Source of the DNA: Sediminicoccus rosea
Lineage (GTDB): Bacteria; Pseudomonadota; Alphaproteobacteria; Acetobacterales; Acetobacteraceae
Length of the DNA stretch: 64,000 nucleotides
Assembly (NCBI RefSeq): GCF_033547095.1
Contig: NZ_CP137852.1
Span: 248,001-312,000, forward strand
Direction of reading: 5' to 3'
Shown: in pieces, positions 1 through 7,713 of the stretch
Layout: each line of letters begins with the position of its first letter
How positions within the stretch are numbered: position 1 is the stretch's first letter
Notes under the pieces: model-generated
Databases searched by the model: none
What the model saw: the letters and a program-made list of their open reading frames with translations, nothing else
Told to the model about the DNA's origin: nothing
Made by a program: the position numbers and the translations under genes

Positions 1-617
1 TAGAGGGCGGGCGCCATGGCGATGGGCACGCCGAACTTGTTCTCGGTCAGGCCGGTCGTGATCTTGGCGTGGGTCTTGGCGTCCACATCGGGGTTCACGC
101 GCAGCGCGCAGCGGGCCCGCTTGCCCATCGAAGCGGCGACGGCGCTCAGCATCTCCGCTTCTTCCGCGGATTCGATGTTGAGCTGGAGGATGTCCTCCGC
201 GAGCGCCAGGCGCATCTCGCGCTCGGTCTTGCCGACGCCGGAGAAGACGATGCCCGAGGCGGGAACGCCGGCAGCGCGGGCGGCGCGCAGCTCGCCCTCG
301 CTCACCACATCGGCGCCCAGGCCCTCCTGGTGCAGCAGGTTCACCACGGCCAGCGCGGGGTTGGACTTGGTGGCGAAGTGGATGGAGGCGTCGAGCCCCG
401 CCTCGGCCAGCGCATCGCGCAGGCTCCGGGCGCGGCGGCGCAGCGTGGTGGCGGAATAGACCCAGGTCGGCGTGCCGACGACATCGGCGATGCGGGCGAG
501 CGAGACCTCCTCCACCATCAGCCCGGCGATGGGGTCCATCGCCAGCGCGGGGCGCGCGGCCAGGAGGTCGGCGAAGGAGGGGTCGGGGCTGTCGAAGACA
601 GGAGCGGGAGCGGCCAT
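1..617 (-). CDS. lysA: Diaminopimelate decarboxylase, N-terminal part (runs off the window)
   Basis: PLP-dependent enzyme that decarboxylates meso-diaminopimelate to L-lysine, the last step of lysine synthesis, in the cytosol. About 205 residues are visible and the C-terminal half lies beyond base 1. The PLP-binding lysine is in the segment HFATKSNPALAV (about residue 84), and RVNPDVDAKTHAKITTG followed by ENKFGV is typical of the family. The ATG at 617 starts a short leader before the fold III domain. The next gene on this strand ends 40 bp upstream, so lysA may be read through from the MFS/membrane-protein pair. Confident in family; the frame stays open to the window edge. Confidence 0.93.
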   Translation of the reverse strand, partial: MAAPAPVFDSPDPSFADLLAARPALAMDPIAGLMVEEVSLARIADVVGTPTWVYSATTLRRRARSLRDALAEAGLDASIHFATKSNPALAVVNLLHQEGLGADVVSEGELRAARAAGVPASGIVFSGVGKTEREMRLALAEDILQLNIESAEEAEMLSAVAASMGKRARCALRVNPDVDAKTHAKITTGLTENKFGVPIAMAPAL

Positions 618-657
618 CACGGTAGATAAGGGGCGGAGGGGGCGCCCGCCAAGGGTC

Positions 658-1602
658 CTAACCCTTCTCGCGGGGTGCCGAGAGCTCCCGGAAGGCGGGG
701 GAATCCCGCTCCATATGCGCCAGCCAGAGTGCATCCGGGGCCGGTCCGGCCGGGTGGCGGAGGAAGACCTGCAGCAGGCAGGCCCGGTTGAAGGGATCCA
801 TCAGCGCCCGCTTGACCGCCCAGGCAAGGAACATCGCGAGGAACAGCCCGCCACCCGACCAGTCGCCCGGCATGGCGCGCGCAATCGCGACGGAAGGCGC
901 CAGCAGCAGCGCGAAGCTCCCGACGACGAGCAGCACCGTGGGCGGCAGCAGGACCAGGCGGTTGCGCATCATCGCGCCGATGTTTTGCGCGTAGAGGATC
1001 AGCCCCTGCCGCGCCGCCGCCCAGGGCTCGCCGGTGGAAGGACGGAGCGCCTGGGCGATGATCACGAGGCTGGCCGGCCCGGCGAGGAAGCGCAGGGTGG
1101 CGCGCAGCAGGACGAGCAGCTGCGAGACCAGGGTCGTCTGGATCAGGCGGCGCGTCAGGCCGTGCAGCAGCTCGAGCGCCGCGTCCATCGCGCGGCGCAG
1201 CAGCCCCTCCAGCCGGAGCAGCGCGGCGGGGTCGGGGAAGCGAGCGGCCACCAGCGCCCGCGCCGCGCCGATCTGCGCCCGGCCGGCGGGCAGGGTGCCG
1301 CCTTCCAGCAGCGTGACCATGGCGGCCAGGTGTGCGGCCGTGAGTTCATGGAGAATGCGCGCCCGCCGTTGGTGGATGAGCAGGGCGGCCAGGCCCGCGC
1401 CGGCCGCCCCGCCCAGCATCATCGCCACGTCGAGGAACTGGGGGTCGAAGACGAGGCCCAGGATCTGCCCCAGCCCCGCGCCGGCCGTGATCAGCGCCAG
1501 ATGCAGCGCCACGATGCCAGCATGGAGAAGCACCTGCAGCAGCAGGAAAGGCCAGGTCCGGGCCATGAGGCCGAGGGAGCGGAAGAAGGAGAAACGCCAC
1601 AT
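658..1602 (-). CDS. Multi-pass membrane protein of unknown function
   Basis: Predicted 314-residue integral membrane protein. Hydrophobic segments lie near residues 15-40, 50-80, 150-185, 210-240 and 250-265, separated by Arg-rich loops, and the soluble tail is about 45 residues. The ATG at 1602 is chosen because the frame upstream of it overlaps the MFS gene, and the start then falls 5 bp after that gene's stop, so the two are probably co-transcribed and may be coupled. I do not recognise a family. Alanine/leucine-rich repeats of hydrophobic helices without charged motifs suggest a structural or transport accessory role, but this is inference only. Confidence 0.7.
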   Translation of the reverse strand: MWRFSFFRSLGLMARTWPFLLLQVLLHAGIVALHLALITAGAGLGQILGLVFDPQFLDVAMMLGGAAGAGLAALLIHQRRARILHELTAAHLAAMVTLLEGGTLPAGRAQIGAARALVAARFPDPAALLRLEGLLRRAMDAALELLHGLTRRLIQTTLVSQLLVLLRATLRFLAGPASLVIIAQALRPSTGEPWAAARQGLILYAQNIGAMMRNRLVLLPPTVLLVVGSFALLLAPSVAIARAMPGDWSGGGLFLAMFLAWAVKRALMDPFNRACLLQVFLRHPAGPAPDALWLAHMERDSPAFRELSAPREKG

Positions 1603-1607
1603 CCGCG

Positions 1608-2819
1608 TCACCGCCGGAACAGGATGACCGCCGAGATCGCCTGGAGCACCGCCGCCGCCGCCAGCACCGCCGCACCGGAGCCGGTGAAGTCCCGCAGCAG
1701 GCCGAAGGCCCCGGGTGTGAGCGCATAGGTCGCCTGGTTCACGGCCGTGACAAGGGCGACGACGCGGCCGACATCGGCGCGCGGGAATTCCACCTGCGCG
1801 ATCATCGGTGGCAGCGAGAGCATGTTGCCCACGGTGAGGCCCACCACCATGCATCCGGCCAGCAGCCAGGGCGCCGACACATCGAGCGCTGCGAGCAGGA
1901 CGAGCGTGCCCAGCGTCTGCACGGCGAAGTTCCAGGCGCCGGCGCGGCGGCGATCCGCGCCCACGGGCAGCGCCCAGCCCAGCAGCGTGCGGCCCGCTAC
2001 GGCGCAGAGGGTGATGAGGCTGAGCGCGAGCCCGGCGCCGAAGGCGCCGAGCGTGGGTGAGATCAGCGAAAACAGGTGCGCCAGCAGGCCCACCAGCGCG
2101 GCGGCGCCCAGGCTGAACCCGGCGCAGAGCCGCAGGAAGCGGGGCTCGCGCCAGATCGCCCGGCCAGGCGGCAGGCGGGCCGCCTCCATGGCCCCGGCGG
2201 CGCGCGGCGCGGGCAGGTCGGGCGCGATGCCGCGGCTTTGCGGCGTGTGGCGCAGCACCAGCAGGGCGAGGGCGGCCATGACGGCAAAGGTGGCGGCGGC
2301 GACCGCCGCACCGGCGGCCGGAAAGCCCCATTGCGTGATGAGCAGCGCCCAGAGCGGTGCGAAGACCACGCCGCCCATGCTGGCGCCATTGAAGGCGAGC
2401 GCCAGCGCGGCCGGGCGCCTGCCATCGAACCAGGGGGTGATCATGGCATTGATGGAAGCGCCGCTGGTCAGCGCCCAGCCCGCGCCGCTGAAGATCGCGG
2501 CGGCGAAGATATGCCAGGGCTGCGTGGCGGAGGACCAGCCGAGCAGGCCGGCCGTGGTCAGCGCCGCCCCCAGCAGCACCACGCGGGTGATGCCGAGCCG
2601 TGCCTCGACGGCGGGGAAGCGCGCGACGAGCAGTGCGCCCAGCAGGAAATGCGTGGTGATGGCGGCGGAGACGAGGGAGACGGACCAGCCATGCCGGTCG
2701 TGCAGCGCCTCGAGGAAGATGCCGGGGCCATAGAAGCCGATGCCCCAGGCGAAGATGGCGATGGTGAAGGCGGCCCAGACGACGCGCCAGCCGAAATAGC
2801 GTGGTTCCGTTCTCACCAT
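1608..2819 (-). CDS. Major facilitator superfamily transporter
   Basis: Secondary transporter of the inner membrane, 403 residues, with about 12 predicted membrane helices split by a central basic loop near residues 195-225 (RHTPQSRGIAPDLPAPRAAG). The N-terminal half carries a glycine-rich GAGWALTSGASIN helix and the GASMGGVVFAPLW segment common in the oxalate/formate-like and monocarboxylate-type MFS families. Substrate is not inferable. Start: an ATG at 2819 has GGAGG nine bases upstream; an in-frame ATG at 2828 is directly against that motif and is less likely. The ribosome site lies in a perfect hairpin (2822-2850). It is followed after 5 bp by an uncharacterised membrane protein. Confidence 0.85.
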   Translation of the reverse strand: MVRTEPRYFGWRVVWAAFTIAIFAWGIGFYGPGIFLEALHDRHGWSVSLVSAAITTHFLLGALLVARFPAVEARLGITRVVLLGAALTTAGLLGWSSATQPWHIFAAAIFSGAGWALTSGASINAMITPWFDGRRPAALALAFNGASMGGVVFAPLWALLITQWGFPAAGAAVAAATFAVMAALALLVLRHTPQSRGIAPDLPAPRAAGAMEAARLPPGRAIWREPRFLRLCAGFSLGAAALVGLLAHLFSLISPTLGAFGAGLALSLITLCAVAGRTLLGWALPVGADRRRAGAWNFAVQTLGTLVLLAALDVSAPWLLAGCMVVGLTVGNMLSLPPMIAQVEFPRADVGRVVALVTAVNQATYALTPGAFGLLRDFTGSGAAVLAAAAVLQAISAVILFRR

Positions 2820-2821
2820 GG

Positions 2822-2850
2822 CCCCCATCCTCCGGGCTGGAGGATGGGGG
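2822..2850 (-). promoter_or_regulatory. Perfect 12-bp hairpin containing the MFS gene's ribosome site
   Basis: Arms CCCCCATCCTCC (2822-2833) and its exact complement (2839-2850) flank a 5-nt loop. On the minus strand the 3' arm of the transcript includes the GGAGG that serves the ATG at 2819. No U-run follows, so it is a poor intrinsic terminator, though it lies 12 bp past the upstream lyase gene. A structure that hides the ribosome site until opened is a reasonable inference; end-trimming of the upstream mRNA is the alternative. Confidence 0.5.
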
Positions 2851-2862
2851 AATGGTGCCGGA

Positions 2863-4038
2863 TCAGGCGCTTTCGTAAAGCCGCGTCAGCGAGAATTCGC
2901 GATGGCCGAGCAGTTCGGCCGCCGTGAGCTCGCCATCGGCGGTGCGGATCATGCAGTCGAGCAGCGCCTCGCCCGCATCGTCCATGTTCATCCGCTTTTG
3001 CAGCAGGCCGGTCACGTCCACATCGATGTGTTCGCTCATGGTGCGCTGCGTGCGCGGATTGGCGGTCAGCTTGATCACCGGCAGGATCGGGTTGCCGATG
3101 ACATTGCCCTGGCCGGTCGGGAAGAAGTGCACGGCATAGCCCGAGGCCGCGCAGAGCGTGACCATCTCGGCCGCGGCCGAGGAGCTGTCCATGAACCAGA
3201 GCCCGGGGCCGGTCGGCACCTCGGCCTTGTCCAGCACGCCATCGACCAGGCACTTCTTGCCGATCTTCTGGATGTTGCCGAGGGCCTTTTCCTCGATGGT
3301 GGTCAGGCCACCCTCGATGTTGCCCTTGGTGGGCTGGCTGTCCGAGAGGTCGCTCGTCTTGTTCGCCTCGATGACGGCCTGGTAGCGGTCGAACATCGCC
3401 ATGAACTGCTGGCGGATCTCGGGCGTCTTGCAGCGCGCGGCCACCAGGTGCTCGCCACCCGTCAGCTCGGTCGTCTCACCGAAGACCAGCGTGTGGCCGG
3501 CTTCCCAGAGCTTGTCGAAGGCATTGCCGACGGTGGGGCAGGAGGCGAGGCCGGAGGTCGTGTCGCTCTCGCCGCACTTGGTCGAGACCCAGAGCTCCTG
3601 CAGCGGCGCCTTCACCTTCCTGAGCTTGGAGGCGTGCTTCACCATGCGATAGGCGGCGCGCGAGGCGTTCATGATGGTGTTGAGGTCGCCATTCTGCTCG
3701 ATGGCGAAGCCTTCCACCGGCTTGCCGCTGGCGGCGATGCCCTCGACGATCTTGCCGGTCCAGCCGGGCTCGATGCCGATGACGATGACGGCGGCGACGT
3801 TCGGGTTGCAGCCGGTGCCGATCAGCGTGCGGAAATGCAGCTCGAGGTCGGCGCCGAATTGCAGGCGGCCATAGGCGTGCGGGATCGCCATCGCACCCTT
3901 GATGTTGTTGGCGACGGCCTCGGCGGCGGCGTTGGAGAGGTCATCCACCGGCAGGATGATGACGTGGTTGCGCACGCCCATGCGGCCGTTCTCGCGGCGC
4001 CAGCCCTCGAAGGAGGAGCCCTTCAGATTGATTGCCAT
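2863..4038 (-). CDS. UxaA-family lyase, large subunit (altronate/galactarate dehydratase type; possibly sulfolactate sulfo-lyase beta)
   Basis: 391-residue member of the UxaA/GarD family, which performs dehydration or lyase reactions on hydroxy acids using a metal centre. The family signature is visible as [15 protein letters not shown] near the start, GTGCNPN (Cys77), [11 protein letters not shown] (Cys155), SCPTVG (Cys167) and [14 protein letters not shown]. It lacks the N-terminal SAF domain of full UxaA; that domain is a separate gene 13 bp upstream on the same strand. The two-gene arrangement and subunit sizes match the SuyA/SuyB sulfolactate sulfo-lyases as well as split UxaA proteins, so the substrate (altronate, galactarate or sulfolactate) is not settled. 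The divergent GntR gene is its probable regulator. Confidence 0.82.
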   Translation of the reverse strand: MAINLKGSSFEGWRRENGRMGVRNHVIILPVDDLSNAAAEAVANNIKGAMAIPHAYGRLQFGADLELHFRTLIGTGCNPNVAAVIVIGIEPGWTGKIVEGIAASGKPVEGFAIEQNGDLNTIMNASRAAYRMVKHASKLRKVKAPLQELWVSTKCGESDTTSGLASCPTVGNAFDKLWEAGHTLVFGETTELTGGEHLVAARCKTPEIRQQFMAMFDRYQAVIEANKTSDLSDSQPTKGNIEGGLTTIEEKALGNIQKIGKKCLVDGVLDKAEVPTGPGLWFMDSSSAAAEMVTLCAASGYAVHFFPTGQGNVIGNPILPVIKLTANPRTQRTMSEHIDVDVTGLLQKRMNMDDAGEALLDCMIRTADGELTAAELLGHREFSLTRLYESA

Positions 4039-4051
4039 GTGGCGTTCCCCC

Positions 4052-4336
4052 TTACCAGCGCTTCGTCTTGACGTTGTGGACGTGCAGGTGCTCGCCCGGC
4101 GCGATGTCGGCGATGGCCTTGCCGATGTCGATGCCGTACTTGATGATCGTGTCGCCCTTCTTGATGGGCTTGATCGCGAGCTTATGGCCGATCGGGATGT
4201 CCGACTTCGCGTCGAACTCGATCATCTTGTCCTGGTCCATGATCCAGCCGTTGATGCGGTTGCTGGCGCTCAGGCCCTCAACCACCACGACTCCCACGGA
4301 ATCACCTTCGTCATGCACGACGAAATGAATCGTCAT
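4052..4336 (-). CDS. UxaA-family lyase, small SAF-domain subunit (SuyA-like)
   Basis: 94-residue SAF-domain protein, the detached N-terminal domain of altronate dehydratase-type enzymes. It contains [14 protein letters not shown] near residue 9 and ends in [13 protein letters not shown], the conserved tail of this domain. The ATG at 4336 has AGGAGG eight bases upstream, which decides it over an in-frame codon 57 bp further up. It is the first gene of a two-gene unit with the large subunit and lies divergent from the GntR regulator (71 bp between start codons). The [16 protein letters not shown] pattern recalls SuyA of (2R)-sulfolactate degradation, but I cannot exclude a sugar-acid substrate. 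Confidence 0.8.
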   Translation of the reverse strand: MTIHFVVHDEGDSVGVVVVEGLSASNRINGWIMDQDKMIEFDAKSDIPIGHKLAIKPIKKGDTIIKYGIDIGKAIADIAPGEHLHVHNVKTKRW

Positions 4337-4388
4337 CGGGGTTCCCTCCTGTTCAACGGGGACGACGCTAGGCCGCCCTTGAAATGCA

Positions 4389-4402
4389 GTCAACTATATG
4401 AC
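4389..4402. promoter_or_regulatory. Candidate operator between lyase genes and GntR gene
   Basis: GTCA-ACTATA-TGAC, a short inverted repeat in the AT-rich part of the divergent intergenic region, only a few bases before the regulator's ATG at 4407. Position and symmetry fit a GntR/HutC site; the sequence does not match a known consensus closely. Confidence 0.25.
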
Positions 4403-4406
4403 CTAG

Positions 4407-5129
4407 ATGAGCTGCATGAATATCGAAACCCCCGTATGGCGCCAGGTGCGCGCCGCCATCGTGGCGCAGATCGCCGCCGGCGAATTCCCGCCCGGCACGC
4501 CACTCCCCGCCGAGCGCGCGCTGGCCGAGCGGTTTTCCTGCGCCATCGGAACGATCCGCCGCGCGACCGATGGCCTGGTGGCGGAGGGGGTGCTGAGCCG
4601 CCAGCAGGGCCGCGGCACCTTCGTGGCGCAACATACCCCCGAGCGGCTCTTCCGCTTCTTCCATCTCCGCCGCCCCGACGGCGCGGCCGAGCTGCCGCGC
4701 ACCGAATTCCTCGACTTCGCCGAACGCCGGGCCGACCGCACCCAGGCCGCCGCCCTCGGGCTGGAGCTGGATGCGCCGCTGCTGCGCGCGCGGCACCTGC
4801 AGCATCTGGGCGGCCGCCCCGCGATGCTCGAGAAGCTCTGGCTGCCGGCGACGCTCTTCCCGGGGCTGGATGGCGCGCGCTTCGCCGGCCGGCCCGGCAC
4901 CGTCTATGACCTCTACCAGCGCGAATTCGGCATCAGCGTGACCCGCATCGACGAGCAGCTGCGCGCCGCGATCCCGCCCGCCCGCGTCGCATCGCGCCTT
5001 GGGCTGCGCGTGGGGGAGCCCGCCCTGTTCATCCAGCGCGTCGCCCATGCGGTGGATGGAAAGCCAGTGGAATTGCGCCTGGCCTGGGCCGATACGCGGG
5101 ACCTCGCCTACTTCAACAGCCGGGCCTGA
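4407..5129 (+). CDS. GntR-family (HutC/UTRA) transcriptional regulator
   Basis: 240-residue DNA-binding regulator. An N-terminal winged helix (residues about 8-75) shows the GntR pattern PPGTPLPAERALAERFSCAIGTIRRATDGLVAEGVL in two adjoining blocks, with GRGTFV at its end. Residues about 95-235 form a UTRA effector-binding domain with GTVYDLYQREFGISVTRIDEQLRA and a C-terminal EPALFIQR strand. It is divergent from the UxaA-type lyase pair and most likely controls it in response to the substrate. No clear ribosome site precedes ATG 4407 or the ATG at 4416, so a leaderless mRNA is possible. Confidence 0.9.
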   Translation: MSCMNIETPVWRQVRAAIVAQIAAGEFPPGTPLPAERALAERFSCAIGTIRRATDGLVAEGVLSRQQGRGTFVAQHTPERLFRFFHLRRPDGAAELPRTEFLDFAERRADRTQAAALGLELDAPLLRARHLQHLGGRPAMLEKLWLPATLFPGLDGARFAGRPGTVYDLYQREFGISVTRIDEQLRAAIPPARVASRLGLRVGEPALFIQRVAHAVDGKPVELRLAWADTRDLAYFNSRA

Positions 5130-5166
5130 CGTGGCAAAACACCCGCCTCAGCATGGAGTGCGGAAT

Positions 5167-6042
5167 ATGGCCGGCGTGTACTGGTACAAGGGCGAATGGA
5201 CGACCGAGGAGCCCAAGATCATCGGGCCCATGGACCATTGCTTCTGGCTGGGCTCGGTCATCTTCGACGGTGCGCGCTCCATCACCGGCTGGGCGCCCGA
5301 CCTCGACCGTCATTGTGCCCGCGCGGTGCGTTCGGCCCAGGTGATGGGCATGAAGCCCACCATGACGGGCGCCGAGATCGAGGCGCTCTGCCAGGAGGGC
5401 ATCCGCCGCATGGGGCCGGAGGCCACGCTCTACATCCGCCCGATGTTCTTCATCCGCCAGGGCCTGGGCGCGGCGCGGCCGGATCCGAACAGCACGGATT
5501 TCATCCTCTCGCTCTATGACACGCCGTTGCCCGCCTGGGCCGGCTTCTCGGCGATGCTGACGCCTTTCCGCAAGCCCGCGACCGACATGGCGCCGACCGA
5601 CGCCAAGGCCGCCTGCCTCTATCCGAACGGCGCGCGCGCCACCGCCTGGGCGGTGGAGCATGGGCATGACATGGCGGTGATGAGCGACGTGGCCGGCAAC
5701 ATCGCCGAATTCGCCAGCTCCAACCTCTGGTTCGCCAAGGATGGCGTGGTGGTGACGCCGGCGGTGAACCACACCTTCCTGAACGGCATCACGCGCCAGC
5801 GCGTGCTGACGCTGTTCCGCGAGGCCGGCGTGCCCGTCGAGGAACGCGCGGTGCGCCCGGAGGAGCTGGAGACGGCGGATGAGATCTTCTCGACCGGCAA
5901 CTACGCCAAGGTGCAGCCGGTGACGCGCTACAACGGCTGCGACCTGCAGATCGGCCCCTTCGCCGCCAAGGCGCGGGAGCTCTACTTCGCGTGGATGCGC
6001 GCCCAGCCGCGCATCGTGAGCGAGCCCGCCGCGGCCGAGTGA
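5167..6042 (+). CDS. Class IV aminotransferase (branched-chain aminotransferase-like)
   Basis: PLP-dependent fold IV transaminase of 291 residues, BCAT/D-amino-acid aminotransferase superfamily. It opens with WLGSVIFDGARSITGWAPDL, like BcaT enzymes. The PLP lysine is Lys147 in TDAKAACLYPNGARA. Other landmarks are DVAGNIAEFASSNLW and EIFSTGNYAKVQPVTRYNG. The ATG at 5167 is preferred; an in-frame GTG at 5158 would add three residues. It follows the GntR regulator by 37 bp in the same direction. True branched-chain specificity is not proved; an R-selective amine or D-amino-acid role is the main alternative. Confidence 0.85.
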   Translation: MAGVYWYKGEWTTEEPKIIGPMDHCFWLGSVIFDGARSITGWAPDLDRHCARAVRSAQVMGMKPTMTGAEIEALCQEGIRRMGPEATLYIRPMFFIRQGLGAARPDPNSTDFILSLYDTPLPAWAGFSAMLTPFRKPATDMAPTDAKAACLYPNGARATAWAVEHGHDMAVMSDVAGNIAEFASSNLWFAKDGVVVTPAVNHTFLNGITRQRVLTLFREAGVPVEERAVRPEELETADEIFSTGNYAKVQPVTRYNGCDLQIGPFAAKARELYFAWMRAQPRIVSEPAAAE

Positions 6043-6053
6043 AACGCTTTGCC

Positions 6054-6070
6054 ATGACCTCGAAGGTCAT
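6054..6070. promoter_or_regulatory. Palindromic operator ATGACCT-N3-AGGTCAT (site 1)
   Basis: Perfect 7-bp inverted repeat, ATGACCT-cga-AGGTCAT, ending 33 bp before the ATG of the XRE/MmyB-type regulator at 6104. The same palindrome recurs once at 7264-7282 in the next regulated intergenic region, which makes it a likely autoregulatory binding site. Confidence 0.6.
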
Positions 6071-6103
6071 GGCGCCGCGCTTTGGCCCGCGCTACGCGGG
6101 GGC

Positions 6104-6883
6104 ATGGACACTCGCCTGAAGCCCGTGGGGGAGCTGCTGCGCGCCTGGCGCGAGCGGCGGCGCCTCAGCCAATTGGCGCTCTCGCTCGATGCGGGCATCT
6201 CCACGCGCCATCTGAGCTATGTCGAGACCGGACGCGCGCAGCCGAGCCGCGAGACGCTGCTGCTGCTGGCCGGGGAGCTCGAGGTGCCGCTGCGCGAGCG
6301 CAACCTGTTGCTGCTCGCGGCCGGTTACGCGCCCATCTTCCGCGAGACGGCGATGCAGGCGGCGGATTTCGCGCCGATCCGCGCGGCGCTGGAGCGCATC
6401 CTGGCCGCGCATGCGCCCTGCCCCGCCGTCGCCATCGACCGGCACTGGAACCTGGTCGCCGCCAATGCGGGCGTGGCGCCGCTGCTCGAGGGCGTGTCCC
6501 CCGCGCTGCTCAGCCCGCCGGCGAACGTGCTGCGCCTCAGCCTGCACCCGGAGGGGCTGGCGCCGCGCATCGTGAACCTCGCCGAGTGGCGCGCGCATCT
6601 GATGGCGCGGCTGGACCGGCAGATCGCCGAGAGCGGCGACCCCGCGCTGCTCGGCCTGCGGCAGGAGCTAGCCGGGTATCCGCACCCGGCCGAAGCGCAG
6701 GGTGACGGTGCGCTGGGCGAACTCGCCGTGCCGCTGCGGCTCGCCACCCCCGGCGGCGTGCTGAACTTCATCAGCACCTCCATGGTCTTCGGCGCGCCGC
6801 GCGACATCACGCTGGAGGAACTCGCCATCGAGGCCTTCTTGCCGGCGGATGACGCGACGGCGCGCGCCATGCGTTCAGGCTGA
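6104..6883 (+). CDS. XRE-family regulator with MmyB-like ligand-binding domain
   Basis: 259-residue transcription factor. Residues about 8-62 are a Cro/C1-type helix-turn-helix (RLSQLALSLDAGISTRHLSYVETGRAQPS). The remainder matches the MmyB-like domain, which is PAS-like and binds a hydrophobic ligand in the known Streptomyces and Chloroflexus examples: AIDRHWNLVAANAG near residue 110, then RLSLHPEGLAPRIVNLAEWRAHL, then the C-terminal strand block GGVLNFISTSMVFGAPRDITLEELAIEAFLP. Such regulators usually sit beside oxidoreductases or small ligand-binding enzymes that they control. Its 3' end overlaps the convergent DUF1330 gene by 9 bp. A palindrome at 6054 suggests self-control. Confidence 0.9.
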   Translation: MDTRLKPVGELLRAWRERRRLSQLALSLDAGISTRHLSYVETGRAQPSRETLLLLAGELEVPLRERNLLLLAAGYAPIFRETAMQAADFAPIRAALERILAAHAPCPAVAIDRHWNLVAANAGVAPLLEGVSPALLSPPANVLRLSLHPEGLAPRIVNLAEWRAHLMARLDRQIAESGDPALLGLRQELAGYPHPAEAQGDGALGELAVPLRLATPGGVLNFISTSMVFGAPRDITLEELAIEAFLPADDATARAMRSG

Positions 6884-7207
6884 GAGCGCGGCCAGCAAAC
6901 CGGCGGCGCTGTGGCCCGGCGCCACGCCATCCACCAGGAAGGCGACGCCCGTCGCGTTGTTCAGCCGCAGCGGCAGGATGGCCTGGTAGGCCGGGCTCTC
7001 ATACCAGCCGCGCGCCGCCGCGCGGTCGGGGAATTCGATCACGATGACATCGGCCGTCCATTCCCCCTCCATCGCCTCGGCGCGCGCGCCATGGATGAGG
7101 AAGCGGCCCTGGAAGGGCGCGAGGGTGGCGTCGATGCGCTCCAGATATTCGGCGATGTCCGGGCCCATCGTGACGCTGTGGAGATGGGCGATGGCGTAGC
7201 TCGGCAT
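6875..7207 (-). CDS. DUF1330 family protein
   Basis: 110-residue protein of the DUF1330 / dimeric alpha-beta barrel type. Recognisable parts are YAIAHLHSVTMGPDIAEYLERIDATL at the N-terminus in two halves, GEWTADVIVIEFPDRAAARGWYESPAYQAI in the middle and the RLNNATGVAFLVDG strand. The ATG at 7207 has GGAGG six bases upstream. The family is of unknown enzymatic role; members often accompany small catabolic clusters. It is divergent from a SnoaL-like gene, and the intervening region carries the palindrome shared with the upstream XRE regulator's promoter. Confidence 0.8.
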   Translation of the reverse strand: MPSYAIAHLHSVTMGPDIAEYLERIDATLAPFQGRFLIHGARAEAMEGEWTADVIVIEFPDRAAARGWYESPAYQAILPLRLNNATGVAFLVDGVAPGHSAAGLLAALSA

Positions 7208-7263
7208 GGGGGTCCTCCGCGGGTTGGATGCGGCGAGGATGCCGGCCTTCGTGGCGCGGCGGC

Positions 7264-7282
7264 GATGACCTGCGAGGTCATC
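7264..7282. promoter_or_regulatory. Palindromic operator GATGACCT-N3-AGGTCATC (site 2)
   Basis: Perfect 8-bp inverted repeat with a 3-nt centre (gcg), between the divergent starts of the DUF1330 gene (7207) and the SnoaL-like gene (7354). Its core is identical to the site at 6054-6070. Placed to control one or both genes. Confidence 0.6.
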
Positions 7283-7353
7283 GCGCGGCGTGGCGCGGGG
7301 TGCTCTGAATGGCCTGGCCCGAAGCACCGGGCACATCAGGAAGGAGCATCGCC

Positions 7354-7713
7354 GTGAACGCCAACGCCATCGCCGAGAACTACCTGGCCCTGTGGAACGA
7401 GACCGATGCCGCGCGCCGCGGCGCGCTGCTGCGCGACCACTGGACGCCGGGCGCCACCTATGTGGACCCGCTCATGTGCGGCACGGGCGCCGAGCAGGTC
7501 GCGGGCCTGATCGCCGCCGTGCAGGAGCGCTTCCCGGACTTCCGCTTCCGCCTGCGCGGCACGCCGGACGGGCATGGCGCGCATTGCCGCTTCGCCTGGA
7601 GCTTCGGCCCCGCCGAGGGCGAGGCGCCGCTGGCCGGCTTCGACGTCGTCCGGCTGGAGGAGGGCCGCATCGCGGAGGTGGTGGGCTTCCTCGACCGCGT
7701 GCCGCCGGGCTGA
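7354..7713 (+). CDS. SnoaL-like / nuclear transport factor 2-fold protein
   Basis: 119-residue protein of the SnoaL/NTF2-like superfamily, a small cone-shaped fold used by isomerases, hydrolases and binding proteins. Typical features are the N-terminal helix AIAENYLALWNETDAARR, the WTPGATYVDP strand and RFAWSFGPAEGEAPLAGFDVVRLEEGRI. The GTG at 7354 is chosen because AGGAAGGAG lies 7 bases upstream; an in-frame ATG at 7309 has no ribosome site. The gene stops at 7713, immediately against the convergent GST gene. It is likely under control of the palindrome at 7264. Confidence 0.78.
   Translation: MNANAIAENYLALWNETDAARRGALLRDHWTPGATYVDPLMCGTGAEQVAGLIAAVQERFPDFRFRLRGTPDGHGAHCRFAWSFGPAEGEAPLAGFDVVRLEEGRIAEVVGFLDRVPPG

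Noticed and set aside
4032-4909. Frames opposite the SuyA-like gene and within the GntR gene
   Set aside because: Low-complexity shadow translations; the GntR and SAF-domain frames have clear family motifs.
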